Shown here one piece after another: positions 12,501 through 27,500 of a DNA stretch of 64,000 bases. Every line of letters begins with the position of its first letter. The stretch's first letter is position 1. The DNA is taken from the NCBI GenBank assembly GCA_029783825.1, contig JAREIK010001468.1, positions 744,001-808,000 of the forward strand. Direction: 5' to 3'. The stretch comes from Sapria himalayana. Lineage: Eukaryota > Streptophyta > Magnoliopsida > Malpighiales > Rafflesiaceae. Under the pieces are notes generated by a model, which made no database searches, was not told where the DNA came from, and saw only the letters and a program-made list of their open reading frames with translations. Made by a program: the position numbers and the translations under genes.

Positions 12501-15500
12501 ATGTATACAGATATGAGTTCATGCCACCCCAAAGCATGACCAAAGCACAACTCATCTGCCATGAGGATCCGAGCTAACTTCAACCTTCACTAACAACACG
12601 TGGGCAAGCCCGCACTATTTCCTATCCTATATCTACCTCTGGCCAAGAGGTGATTCTTTATCCTAATTGGAGGCCCAATTGAATAAATCCAATTACATCT
12701 CATAGATCATTATTCTTCATAGGCTCGGTAAAAAATAAATGATATTTAAAAAAAAAATAATAAAACAAGTACTCAATATTATTCTATATATCTTACTCAA
12801 ATAATAATTATACCTTTTTTAGGTACTAAAATAACCAAGAAAGATATATTTTATAATCATATATAATCTTGTCATATGTTGGGAAGGGAGTATGAACAAA
12901 AAAAGTAGTCACAAAAAATTTAGGATTCAAGCTAAATAATTTAATGCATGATAAAAAATCTAAAAATATGATAAAAAATAACAAAAAAAAAAAAAATTGA
13001 TCGACAAGACAGTTTATGGCTAAAACCAAATCTATAAATATTTTTTATATTTTTATTAATTTTATTTACTTTTTATATAATGATTTAAAAATTGAATAAT
13101 TCATAATTAAAAATAATATAAATAAAAGAAAATATACATTCATCAATAAATAAAAAAAAAAAATCAAAATCTATCTGAAATCTCACCTCTAGTATGTCCT
13201 CATACATTTATGTGTATAAGATCAAATAAATTATTACCCACAAATTTAATAGGCAACACATAAAATTTTGATATACTTTTCTAATTATCATATTTCATAA
13301 TCTAGAATAGAGACTAGCGGTGTCAACCGGGCCTGACCGGCTCGGCAGGGAAAAATCTCATGCCCGTGCCGGTGCCATGCCCGGGTTAGGCACAAGCCGT
13401 GCCGTGCCGTGCCTAAACCTGCACGGTTCGGCCAGTGGCACGGCACACAAGCACGGGTTCTTCCCATGTCTGGTGTCCCCCAAGCCCGGCGACACGATCG
13501 CCCCTCCCGCAAAAAAGACCATGGGTCGGATCTGATTAGACCCGACCCGGGGTCCCACGAGGCTCAAACCGTACGGCCAGGCATGGCTCGAGCGGGCCCG
13601 GCATGGCACGGACTTCCGTGCCCGCGGGCCGTGCAGGGCCCGACTTTTTTAAACCGTGCCAGGCCAGGCAAGGCACGGTACAGTAACCACGTGGACACGG
13701 CAGTTCCTAGGCATATCCGTGCAACATAAATTTGACAGCTTTGAAAAATTCATTGTAATCTAGAGATGGAGGAGATCAAACAGAGATTACCATCTATGGG
13801 AGCTTCCGTGTGCCCTATTTTTGCTGACAGAGATGAATTTTTTGTAGTAGAGGACAACATCAACCATGCAGTAAGACCTACAGCTGTTGTTCTTAAGGGT
13901 TCTGACGCAATCCATGGGGATTAGAAAAGTTTCTTCTTTCAGATCCCTGACATGACTTAGCTGGTTATTTGTCTGTGCCAGTGCAACTAGAGAAGGCTTT
14001 GAAGTTCTTGGGTAACTTATTTTATTACTCTTATTGATGGTACAAAAATACTCAGATCTTACAAGATATTGCCTCAGCAAAAATATCATTAAGCTATGTT
14101 GAAAGAGATAGATGCTCTCTACTCATAGTTGTGAAAAGCGCGCTTAAGGCGTGCCTAGGCTCAAGGCACAACCACTCATTAGCCATAGTGTCTTGCCTTC
14201 CAAGGATTGCGCCTTACTGAAGAGGCACGCTTTATATACAATAATTTTTTTTAAAAAATATATTTATTCTCAAAATTTGTAATTATATATTGAAATTTAT
14301 ATAATTTTATTTATTTTTTTCATTAAAATTTATTTAAATATTAGAAACATTTATTTTTTTAGCAATTGAATAATATTTAATACAAATTTATATGCATCTA
14401 AAGTCACATTTCACTTTACAAAAGCTTACGCCTTAGGTACGCCTTGCGCCTCAAGGCTCTCAGAAACCTCTGTGCATTGGTGCGCCTTGCGCTTTTTAAA
14501 ACTATGTCTCTACTTCAAAAAGACTTGGAAACTAAAATTTCAATCTTCAAAAATAATTATTTTTATTGTAATCAAGCATTTATTGTGAAGATTATTCCAA
14601 GTAAAAAAATAAATTATTTATAAGTGACACTTATTGAAAGAGAATTCACTTAAAATATTTAGGGTGAATTACTAAAATACGTTCTTCAAAGCCAATATGA
14701 TCTTCGTATAAAATCTTATTTTATTGATAGTATCTCATAAACAAATCATATACTAGGAAAATGTGCAGAATATTTTTTCATGATAATCTTGAAAATGTGT
14801 ATATAAAATAGTTATCAAGTAATACAGTCAAACTCAATTTAATAAATTACAAAAAATATTATGTAGAATAAAATAGTTACAGAGAGCCAATGCTTTAAAA
14901 ATCATTTTTTAAAGCCTTGACGTGCATCTCAAGGCGAGACGTTTATAAAATACCTCAAGACATTAAAAAAAACATTGAGCTCGATGGAACTCATGTAGCT
15001 CCAAGCGAGCTCCATTGAGCTCGACGAAGCTCGCTAGAGCTCCATCAAGCTTTCCATGGAGTGGGGGAGAGGGGCGAGGGCAAGAGAGAGGACGAGGAGA
15101 AAAAGGCGAGAAAATGGGGCGATGGCGAGGGAGAGGGGCAAGAGCGAGGAGAGAGAGGAGAGGGGCGAGAGAGAAGGGCGGGGGCGAAGGAGAGGGAGAG
15201 GGGTGCTAGGTGAGAGTCAGAGGCAAGGGCGAGGGCGAGAAACAAGGGCAAATTAATAAAATTATTTAATAAATTATCAAATTTATTAAATTTAATAAAT
15301 AATATTAAATAAAAAAATAAAATGAGAGAATTTATAAAAAATAAAATTTCAATTTATTAAAATTTAAAATAATATTTTAATTTGATAATTTGATAAAATT
15401 ATTAAATCAATAAATAGTATTAATAATACAATATTCCATATTATTTATTAATAAAAAATTTGTATTCCATACTATTTATTAATGAAAAATGATTTTAAAT

Positions 15501-18500
15501 TTAATATATTATAAAATATTTATTAAAATATTTCATACAATTTTATTTTTAATATATTATAATTTATAAAAAATTTATTAAATATATTAATAGTCAATGA
15601 GCGTCTTAAAAATGATGTTTAAAACTTTGATTTTTTTATTTTTTTATTTTTTTATTTATTTTATTTTATATATTTTTAAATATCAATTAAATATATATTG
15701 GGATCCTCAAAAAACTTACGTCTTAATGCCTCGAGGCTTATGCCTCGCCTCACGAACACAAAAAAAAAACCTCATTTTACACTTTTGCCTTTTAAAACTT
15801 TGCTATTTATTAATAATAAAATTAATTTAAATTTTTAATTTTATAATGTTACAATTATTTTAAATTTAATATATTATTAAAATATTAATTTTAGTATTTC
15901 ATACTATTTTATTTTATTTTTAATATATTATAATTTATAAAATATTTATTATTTATATTTATAGTCAATGAGCATCTTAAAAATATTTTTTAAAACTTTG
16001 ATTTTTTATTTATGTTAGTTTATTTTATATTTTTTAAAATATTAATTATTTATATATTAGGATACTCAAAAAATCAATGTCTTAACGTCTCGAGACTTAC
16101 GCCTAGCTTCACGAACACAAAAATACATCACCTTATACTGTCTCCTTTTAAAACTTTGCGGAGAGCTTGGTTTACGATATTATTCACAATAGTTATCTCT
16201 TTTTGTTTACACGAGTGTATTACACATTTATCTTTATATTTTTAGTTGAGCACAACTCAGATGACAAGATGATTTTTATTCTATACATAGATTGATATTC
16301 TTATTACCAAATATAATAAGTTGGCAACCACTTAGCTTAAATGAACACTTTCTGTTATAATTTTAGGCAAAAAATATTAGCAAGCTCAAATATTTTCTTG
16401 AGATAAATATTACCTACTTCAAGAAATAGATTGCATTGTCACATATCAGGAATGAAGATAATATTCTCATAAGATTGACCTTTTGGATTATACTCCAATA
16501 GATATTCTGATTGAGCTAGGAATTGATTTCTTTTTTATTGCGAATCATATTATGGTTATTTGAGAATCATATTATGATTAATTATTTAAATATTATCATA
16601 CGAGATATAGCTTAAACAAATAAAAATAATTAGTCATTTATTAGATGAGCCAAAGCATGTTCACTCTTCACATGATAAGATATAACAACCATAGACACCT
16701 AGAATTAATCATATATTTAAATTCGAGTTAAATATTAATTTATACATTAAAAAATATTTACTAAAATTTTGTTTACTCTATTAGAGATAATCTTATCCCC
16801 CGAAAAAGTAAGATATGGTTAATTACGTCTTTTCCAATAGTTATCTACACAATACACTGGATCATCTATAGTGAAGATTAGATAACGAAGTATATAACCT
16901 CCAATTTAATATTTCATGAGCACACTAAAGATCAAATACATAGAGATAAATTATTTCTTTTTGAGAAATAAGATATACGATAATACTATTGCTACAATAT
17001 ATGTTACCATAGTAGATCATCAAAATGAGAGAAGTATTATAGACTAAGCCTTTTTATTGTTTCTCTTTTTTTCCTTGCTTATATTATGAATGGGATAAAC
17101 CAACATGTGAGCTTCTACTAGAGGTGACTAACATAACTAACAAATATGGGTCCTAGCATTATTTGATCATGTGTGGCCCAACCATACCACCATGCCACAG
17201 TGTCATGCCCGCATGATTGAAATTAAAAAAAAAATTATGAACATAAGTTCAATGTATACAAATTGTAGAAGTACATACAAATAAACATAACATCATCGTA
17301 TCATAAAAAATTTTATCAATATTAAAACAAAAAATTTTAAGTCTCAATCTGATTTTTATTTATTTTTATTTTACTTATTTTATTATTAATAAAAAAATTA
17401 TATAACATAACATCAAGTATGTTGAATTCTATCAATTGTTGACATCTAATAATATTTTTTTTCTTTTTTATGCTTACAAATTTATAAAGTTATAAAGTTA
17501 TTGTAGTTTGTTAAATAACTTAATATATTTTAACACATTTCAAATTTCTTCTAATAAGAAAGAAATTACTTTTAAGCAAGCTCATAAAATTAGGTTTATT
17601 AAATAATATACGCATCTAACAAAAAAATCTCTGCTAGAAAATTTTTTCTAATAGTTCTTGAGAATATATTTACTACGATAAATATATTTGAAATATTATC
17701 AAATATTATATCATAAATTTTATTTTGTATTTCATATTTTATTAATACTCTCAAAAAATTCTCATCTATATATGAGAGTTACTACAACACCATTTAAGCA
17801 TGCATCATGAGAATGTAGGATCTCGCGAAATTCTTATATTTATTTATTTAATTTCTAGTTAGAATCAAAAAAATAAACAATGATGCATGCAAAAAAAATC
17901 ATCATGACTAGTTCACATATCAGACATCATCAATAATACTCTACCATGTCTTACTAAATTCATTAATTATTAAGTAGCCAACAATCAAAATAAAAAATTA
18001 AGGATAAAAATACAAATTTGCTAGAAGGTGCAGATGTTGATTTGGTCTTCCATGAAGATATACTTATATTGTGCAAATTTGCCAATTACCACAACAAAAA
18101 ATAGTATTACAAATTAGAGCATATTAAAGAATGAGCAACAAGCCTATGTCGAGACTCAAGAGCAATAGCTTCTAATTCCATGATTTTGTATTCTTTCCTT
18201 AATAGATGGGAATGACAATTTATATTTTACATCAATAGGACATAATATCATCAAAGAGAGTTATCAATGATAAAAATTATGATTTTGTAGATGTACCAAA
18301 CCAAATAAGAGAATCTTTATTAATTATTTTTCTTTGGCTTATGTTGTTATTGTCATTTACATTTTATTTTTCATATTTCAATTTCATTTGACTATTAGGT
18401 ATTAATATGCTTATTTAATATTAATATCATATATTTTTTAAGATAAATAAATAATTATTAAATATATCTATGTTAAAAAGCATAAGTGATAAAGCATCCG

Positions 18501-21500
18501 CATAAGCATGCCCATGCAAGACATGCCCTTGGGAGCCTAGATGCACTTAGTGCTTTCTAAAACTATAGCCCATGCAGAGTATGCCACATATGCATATATT
18601 AAATCAAATTAAGAATATGCTAAAATCCACTATTGAGTCTTTACTTGTGCAGTGCTAGTTTGAGCATCTTTCATTGGTCAAATTCAGAATAAGAAATCAA
18701 AGCATAAATAAGACTTCACACTTGATTATGAGATGTGTTAGCTAGATAATCGTATTGAAGTTTTTGATTCGGTCGTGTCCATCGATATTAGTAGGACTCA
18801 TTCTATATGATCATACAGATGTTCAAATATCTCATAAGTTTATTAGGAGTGAAAGATATTAATATTTCATCATTTTTATTAATAATTATTTTAAATTTAT
18901 GAGCATATTTGTTTACATAGAGATTAAACGTGTTATGGATGTTTTCATTTTTTCATAAAAATGTACAAATATAATTTAAACATGATACTAAAAACATTTA
19001 ATTAAAAATAAATTAAAATAAGTGTGGAATTTGAGCGTGCGAGCCATTTAAGGGTGCATCAATGATGCACCATAGGTGCCTACCCCCATAGGATTAAATA
19101 GATGATGATCGAACTTAGTTTCATAACAACTAAATATCTCAACTCAACCAAATTCTCTTTCAAATTAGTATATGTTAAAAAATATGGCATGTAAAAACTA
19201 AATTCATATATTTAACAATGAGTAAGAGCACTATATAAATTAATTATTATTTTTTTAATTTAAAACAACTACCACACAATAAAATATTTTAATATTATAG
19301 TAAATTATGATTAAATTATTTATTGAAATTTACCAATATTTTTTTACTATTCACCTAAATGAGATATCATTCCAATATACCACAAATAATAAATCAATAC
19401 ATTTTTAATGAAAGAAAACCAAATAAGATATAAGATTATAAATATCAAATAAAAAAATAATTATATCATAAAAAATATAAAAAATCTATTATTTTATAAA
19501 AATCAATCAATATCAACTATTTTTTTTTCAAAAATTAAAATAATAATTTTATATCCACTGACTTTTAATATTAAATAGATATAAGTTCCATCTTACATAT
19601 ATATTTATTCCTAATGTTTTAGATTTTAAACTTCATGCTCATCAACACCACTTAAATTCAACTATACAAGTGCTTGCACCTCGGGATATCTTTGTCAATC
19701 ATATTATTCATACTATTGGGATGAAGATATTACCTGCTCACACCAGAGGCCCAAAGCCCATATATTAACTGAAGGATATTATGGATTAAGTTTGGCAATG
19801 GGGGAAGGGAGGTGGGATAAAAAGAAGTATACAAATGCTCGAACTATTTATTCAAATCAAATCATCACCAATTTTTTTATTATTATAATATTTTTTGCCT
19901 CTCTCCCTCCCCCCCTCCAACATAACTCATACCTATCATTTAGCTCATATTAAAAAAAAAAAAAAAATTTGCTTATCATGCTCCTTCTTCACTATGAGTG
20001 ACAAAACATAGACTATTCAGTCTATTCCATGTCTGATAGGAGCTCTCATGAGTTCCAATGGAATAACCTTCTCCACCCTTAAAAACTTCAAGACTATTGG
20101 GCCACAACATCAAGGATTTCATTTTGAATTCCACATATCCATTCCAGTATCAATGCAAGATAAGAATCGTATTCTAGTAATAGTGAATGTGTTTCTCATG
20201 ATATGATTTTTTTCACCCAGAGACCTTTTTTGATTCATCACCTCTCTACGCCTTCGGAAAAATCCTTCTAGGACAAATAAAAATAAGCATGAAAAATTTA
20301 ATACTCATTATCTATGAGAATATTTATTGCTCATTCCGTTGATCAATCTTATGCATAATCACTAGATCTTCTAGGTGATTTTTCTATCTTAATCTTCTAG
20401 TCACTTATCAAAAAAAAAAAAAACCACCAAACCTGCATTCAAGACTCAATTTTAAAAATTATATCTTATTCCAAATATCATCTTCATTTGATGATATTGA
20501 TATAATCAAGTCACATTCAAAACAACTCTCTCATCTCATATGGCAACATGAGGAGTCAAAAGAGATAAAATTTTACTCTAAAAGAAGCTAAAAGTTAATA
20601 TATCTCATCCTTCATGAAGATTTATTATTGGTTACATGTAGATTTTCATTGATAAACTAGTCCTAAAATAAAGATAGATCATCTTATTAAAGTTAGACTT
20701 ACTGAGTTGATTTCCAAGATACACATGAGCATGAGGCTATGAAGTCCACCACTAAGATCCTATTGTCCTTAATTATACTCACATGTAGTCATTCTACCAG
20801 TTGAATATGAAAACTTTACTTTTTACAAATAATATTAAGAACAAAATATATGAAACAATTACTTATATTTTGAGTTTTGATAGAGAATACATAATATCGT
20901 TGAACATGTCTAAATTAAACATACATAAATTACAAATATTTCTAAATTAAATGTCATGTGGCAATCCCGACATTAGGCCAATACTAAAATTTAATATGTT
21001 TTATTTATTAGGTATAAATTATGAAAAATATTAGATAAACTAAAAAAAATTAAGGAGAACTTGATTTAGGCATTTTCATCCATACTTACTAAAAAAGTTC
21101 ATTTAGCAAATGATTATACTATTATTGGTGTACATCAACGATATCTTTACTTTTACATATTATGAGTTGAGGATTTCATTACCAAATCAATTTTGTCAGA
21201 CAAAATTTCATGATAAAGGTCAATATAGTCTCTGGTGTTTTCATGATAACATATTCAGTTCATATGTAAATGCGACTATAAAACAGCCTAGCATCGTGGT
21301 GTATAACTTTTGTAGTAGCATTCCTTCTCTGATTAAGTAATGCATATGGAAATACCATAACAAAAGAGAAATGTTCCAGAGCATGCCACGTGGAATTATG
21401 ACATCATTCAAGAAATTTTTGAATAGAAAGAGATTTAAATTCATATAAGGACCTCGCACAGTGGTTTCCAGATTTAAAAAATCATCATGGAAAAAGGAAA

Positions 21501-24500
21501 TAATGCCAAAACAGAACAAGTTGACCACATCACATCACCTTCCAGATTTGTCTGACAAGTAATGTGGTTTATCTGATTCCATGTTATCCAATCCTGATGA
21601 AGAGTGAAAAAACCATCACAATAAAAAAAAAAAAAAGGAATCAAAGACCATTTTCCACAAGAAAAATATCAAAGAACTTCAAATTAGAAAACCAAATTTA
21701 GCAACTAATCAGTCTCGTTTTAATGGTATCCCTTGAAACATAGGACACCTTACTAGAGGCGTCAACCGGGCCGGGCCGGCATGGAAAAATTCCGTGCCCG
21801 GGTCAGGCACGAGCCCTGCCGTGCCGTGCCTGACCCGGCAAGGTTCGGCCCGCAGCACGGGTTTGTCCCGTGCCAGGTGTCCTGTGAGCCCGACCCCACG
21901 ATGGCCCTCCCGCAAAAAAGACCGCGGGTCGGGTTTGATTCGACCCAACCTGCAGTCCCCCGTATCCCGAACCGCTCAGACAGGCAAGCCTGAGCGGGCC
22001 TGGCAAGGCACGGCACGCTGGCACGCTCGTGCTCAAAAAATTCGGGCCGGGCCGGCCCGGCCCGTTTGATACCTCTACACCTTACCCGATGCACAAGGCT
22101 CCCTCTTCAAACGCAGGGTTCGAGTGAGTTTGATAGCTTGCCAACTTTATTCTTTAAAAATAAGAGATTTGTGTCACATAAGTCTTGAAACCAAAACTTA
22201 CCACCCTTGAATAAAAATATTTATCATCACATCAAAGCATAACCTCTAACAAATATATGTAACACAAAAATTTCCTAAAAAATCAATCATCTCAGTATTA
22301 TTTTCAATCAAACATGCTAAATTTTAGAGTTTTTATAAAATTCAATATATTAGTATTTGCGTAATCGAACATGCATCCTTCACTATTTAATAGAAATTAT
22401 ATAATAGTATTATCTGCATTCTGCTTCACATGCAACATATTTGTGAGAAATTACATATGGTTGCAATAAAGGGTTTCGAAATGTATGATTTAATCAAAAT
22501 TTCTAACACAAATTATAAATTTGTGTCAAGATAATAGAATGTATCCTATCCAATTTAGTGTCAATAAAACCAAATGTTGATTTCTAAAATAAATAAAGAC
22601 TGATTGAGTCTCATCACAAATTACTAACTAGAGGTGTCAAACGGGCCAGACCAGCACGGCACGGCCCGTTTTTCACGTGCCCAGCCGTGCTACCGTGCCG
22701 TGCCCGGCACGGCACGGTTTTTTAAATTCGGGCACGGCACGGACCGTGGGCACGGCTTGGCCAGGCGGCACGGGCGCATGGCAGGGCAGGCGGGGCGGGT
22801 CTGTTTGGACCCGACCCGCGGTCTTTTTATCGGGGGCGGGGCCCGGTTGGGTCACGAGTCACAACTCGTGAGTCGCGACTCACGACTCACGACACGGCAC
22901 GCGTGGCACGCCGCCAGTGCCACGCGTGCCTGCGTGAACCGGCACGGGATGGACCCGTGCCGGCGTGCCGTGCCAAGGCACGGCACGGCAAGTGCTTTCC
23001 TTCGCCCGGGCACGGCACGGGCCCGGGCACGGTTTTTGAACGTGCCGGGCCGGCCCAGGCACGGCCGAACCGTGCCGTGCCTCGTGCTGGGCCGGGCCGG
23101 CACGTTTGACACCTCTATTACTAACTAATTTTCAAGAATGGATATACAAATAGCTTAGAACAATCATTTTCAATCATATCTAAGATCCTGTTATAAAGCT
23201 TTCAAATGAATTAATAGTGAGACATAAGCTAGTATACAAGATAAAAGCTTGGGTTGAGAAACAAAATTAATAATTTAAGTTCAAATTAGTTATCAAGTGA
23301 TTTACCAAACTTGTGAGAAATATTATTGGACTACTTTTTTCTAATAGTGGCCAAGAAGGCCATTATCATATTATTATTTTATTTTATTATTTTCAAAAAT
23401 AAATTATATATTACGTAAATATGAAAAGTAAATTCCTTTAATATGATATTAAGAATTAGACATTAATGTAGTTGCTATCAAGTTTTACTATTTTAGAGAG
23501 TAGAAATATGAAATATAGCACATAGTTCATTAAATTTTCTTCGACGGTCATTACTTTTGAATTTATGAGATATTTGTCAAATTAATATTGTTTCTAACAA
23601 TAATACATGATATTAGTCAAGTACATTGATATTCTAATTATAATAAATAATCAGTTTGGTATATTTAAACTGAAATTATTATTATAAACTAAGTTTCAAA
23701 TTAATGATTCGGGACGTCTAGGCACTTTGTAGATATTGAAGTTAATTTATTAATGATATATTATTTTTATGGCTCAAATAAAATATTATTTAGACACCTT
23801 GTCAAATCTTGCCATGAAAGAATTTGCACCGATCAATTCATCCCTTGATCCGAATGTAGAGTTGTCCACAAATACCAACACATTAATTGCAACTTTCAAT
23901 TATAGAAAAATCATAAGAAAAGATAAATATCTAAAAGTGAATAAATCAAATATAACTAATTTTCTTAATATAATTAATTATTTCTTAAACTTTCTCAAAT
24001 AATTTTATATAGAAGTAGTCCATATTCTCAAATATGTGGAGGAGGAATCCAAAATGTGAGAATTCAGTCAAAAACAAGATGCATAGTTTAGTAGAGGAAT
24101 ACTCAAGATTCTAATTAGATATGCATGATCACAAAGTAAAAATTCATCACTAAGTTTTATACTTTTTTTCTAGATAATTTTATCTAATAAAAAATAAGTA
24201 GTAAATCATAATTTATATATCAAGTGTGAAGGTATAATACACAACTATTATATCAGTTATTTATATGTTTTAATCGATCATTCATTTCTTAGATAAGCTA
24301 AATATATCAATTCAGAGGCTAAAGATATTTTAATGTGATAGTCAAGCAGCTCATCATATCAATAACATTTATTATTTCATACATTAAAGGATTCAGGCAA
24401 CTCTACTAATGAACACATTACAAACATTTTCATAATAGTACTTGGAGGATCACAATTATTTTCTCTCTCTTGTAAGTTGATGTTTATAACACGTATGCAC

Positions 24501-27500
24501 CAACTTGAAAGAGAATGTTGGAATAAAGTTTTATTTATTATTATATTTTATATATTATGACTTTTGATTTATGATGATAAATAGATAATTTTATTTTTCA
24601 TTTCTTCAAATTGTAACCATCTCAATAGATAAATTCTATGCAGATCCTTCAGTCTGACAATTAGTCAATTATCTTGTCATTACTAGTTATAATAAAAAGT
24701 GTTAATGCTCTAAATAAGTAATTTAACAACAATCTCAAGTATATCTTTTCTAGATGAGTGTGTTATAAAAAATATATTTTGTCTGCGTCTCTACTAGTGT
24801 TTTTAAAGATATTTTTTTAATGACTTGATGTGCGTCTCAAAGCGAGATGCTAGTAAAATACTTCAATGCATTAAAAAAAAGCATCGAGCTCGCTGGAGCT
24901 CCACCGCGGAGCTCGACGGAACTCCATGGTGGAGCTCGCTGGAGCTCTACGAAGCTCCATCGAGCTTTTCGTGGAGCAAAGGAGAGGGGAGAGGGGAGAG
25001 AGGCGAGGGCGAGAGGAGAGGGAAGAGTGGTGAGGGAGAGAGGCAAGGGCATGGGCAAATTAAAAAAAAATTATTTAATAAATTATCAAAATTTATTAAA
25101 ATTTGTTAATATTATTAATTAATAAATAGTATTAAATTAATAAATAATATTAAATAAAAAATAAAATAAAAATAGAGAATTTAATAAATTTAAAATTTAT
25201 TAATTTACGCCTTACACCGTAACAAAAAAACTTACTCCTTAATACTTCGAGATTTACGCATAGCCTCACAAATACAAAAATACCGTGCATTACGCTTTCG
25301 CTTTTTAAAACTTTGATCTCTACTCTAACCACCATTAGTAATCAAGGATATCACTTCAATCTTGCTAAATTAAAAAATTAAATATTCAAGTAATTACATA
25401 AGAAATCACCAAAAACAATCTAATAGTTTTCTATTGATGTACTACAAGAACTTATCTATCACTAATGTATATGTGAAAAATAAAAATGAAATATATAAAA
25501 TAATCTAAACATCATTTTAAAAATAATTGTGAAATATGTGAATAAACAATTAAGAAACATATGTATAAATAAGTCATGTAAATGAATGGGAAACTAAAAT
25601 TCCTATATATTGAAATCTTTGTCTCTTTTATAGATGACCAAGAAATAAAATTCTCATTCTCCCTAAATTTTCATTCTCTCATATTCTCTCTCTTTGAAAT
25701 TTTAGTTATAATTTTATAATAATTCCATAACATGTTATCTGCAAAATTTTGTTTCAACAATGATAAAATTATATTATCATCATTTATAATCATATATTAT
25801 AATTTTATCAAAATATAAATTCTCATAAAACTTTAGTCCGTGACACTTAATATTTCTAGACAAGATGGAACCTTCGGCATGATTTTATAATTGTTAAGTC
25901 TCACAAACAATAATAAAAATATTTCTAAAATAATAATTCAAAATTCTAAACATGACTAGAGATTAATCATAAAAATAAACACATAAAATTAATTTTTCTT
26001 AGTCCTGAAGGAATTCTTCCATTAAATCTTTCAAAACATCATCAATAGATTATAATGATATTAGGGTTAGGTTGTCTAAAAAGATAACTCATAAAAAAAA
26101 TATTATTATGACATTCAAGAACAAAAATAACAAATGAAAGAAAAAAAATATTAAGTTTAAATGTTTAATAGTTATAATCACATTTACAGAACGAGAAAAA
26201 AAAAATAAACAAACATTAATTACCTGTTATGTGATTTTTGATTATAGAGTTAATAACTCAAAAGTCTAAAAAATAAATACAAATAATAAGAATTATAATA
26301 TCTATAGAATAAGAATCATTTGATATTGTCTAAGAGAAATTATTTTTATATTTCACTCCAATAAAGATCTTGATAAAAGAACTCAATGAAGACTCTCATA
26401 TAGCTCTAATAGTCAGCCTACCTTGCTAAATAATATGTGGTGCACTTGATCTCTACTTTGTAAAATCACCAACATTTTTCTCTGATATATCAACATTTTC
26501 TTAATTTTATACAGTGCACTTAGAATAAAAGTCATCACTATTTGTAATGATTGTTTCACACCACATTGCACATCAATATTTTACCAAACATGAAAAAAAC
26601 TTCATAAATCCTAACTGAATAGATTATGCCTAAACAAATTTGAATTTCCAAAAAATACTAGAGTCAGAGAGGGAGGAATGTGGAAGCAAAAGCCGGTGTC
26701 AAGGCATCATCGTGGTAGGTGACATCGGCACACAATAGAGGTGATTGGCATTGGTGAATTGTAGGAAATCATGTGCTAATGAGGGAAGTATTAGCTTTGA
26801 TATAGATAGTATTTGTCAACGTGTTGCAGAAATGATTGGTACCAACATGTGGTGGATGTGGGGTGGCAAAGATGAGAATTAGATCAAGACATAAAAACCC
26901 TAATTTATGAAGAAAAAAATTATTTATTAGATATAACTTGCTCTATATCACATAAATAATAATAAACAAAAAACATCTAATAATATAACTATTCTTAGAA
27001 AATGACATGATGCTCATAATAAATGCAAAAAAAAAAAAAAAACCTAAAGAACATAAATAGAAATAAAAATATCAGAAGTTTGCATACATGTTAGGTCCTC
27101 CCATCATCAACATAAAAATATATCAAAAAATTCAATCAAAATAAGATATCTAAATGTTTAAATAAGCTACTATAAATTTTGTTTTTTTATATTATATTAT
27201 GGATAAGAACATCTAGCATATGGAATGCCATAATCCGAGTAGCCTAGCATGTACAAAGGATTCCCAATTGAATATTTTATCTTTTTGATTGGTGAACGAA
27301 TTCTTTACTTATTATTACTATTATTTGGTAGTTACATTTATCATGATGTCAAAGGGTTAGTTATGGCAGAGGTTAGGCAAGAAGAAGTTGATGTGAATTG
27401 TGCAGAGGAGGCACACAACAAGCACCCACGGTGCACAAGGTAAACCCTAGAGTGTGACGATTTCAACACATATTCCCTAGACATGCAATGTGGACATCAA

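Noticed and set aside
17115..17215. TAGAGGTG start of another GGCACGG-family MITE
   Set aside because: Only about 10 bp of terminus and a vague GGCCCAACC body; no right end or target duplication.
22086..22130. tRNA or SINE B-box-like GGGTTCGAGT
   Set aside because: No matching A box, cloverleaf or poly(A) tail nearby; a single short match.
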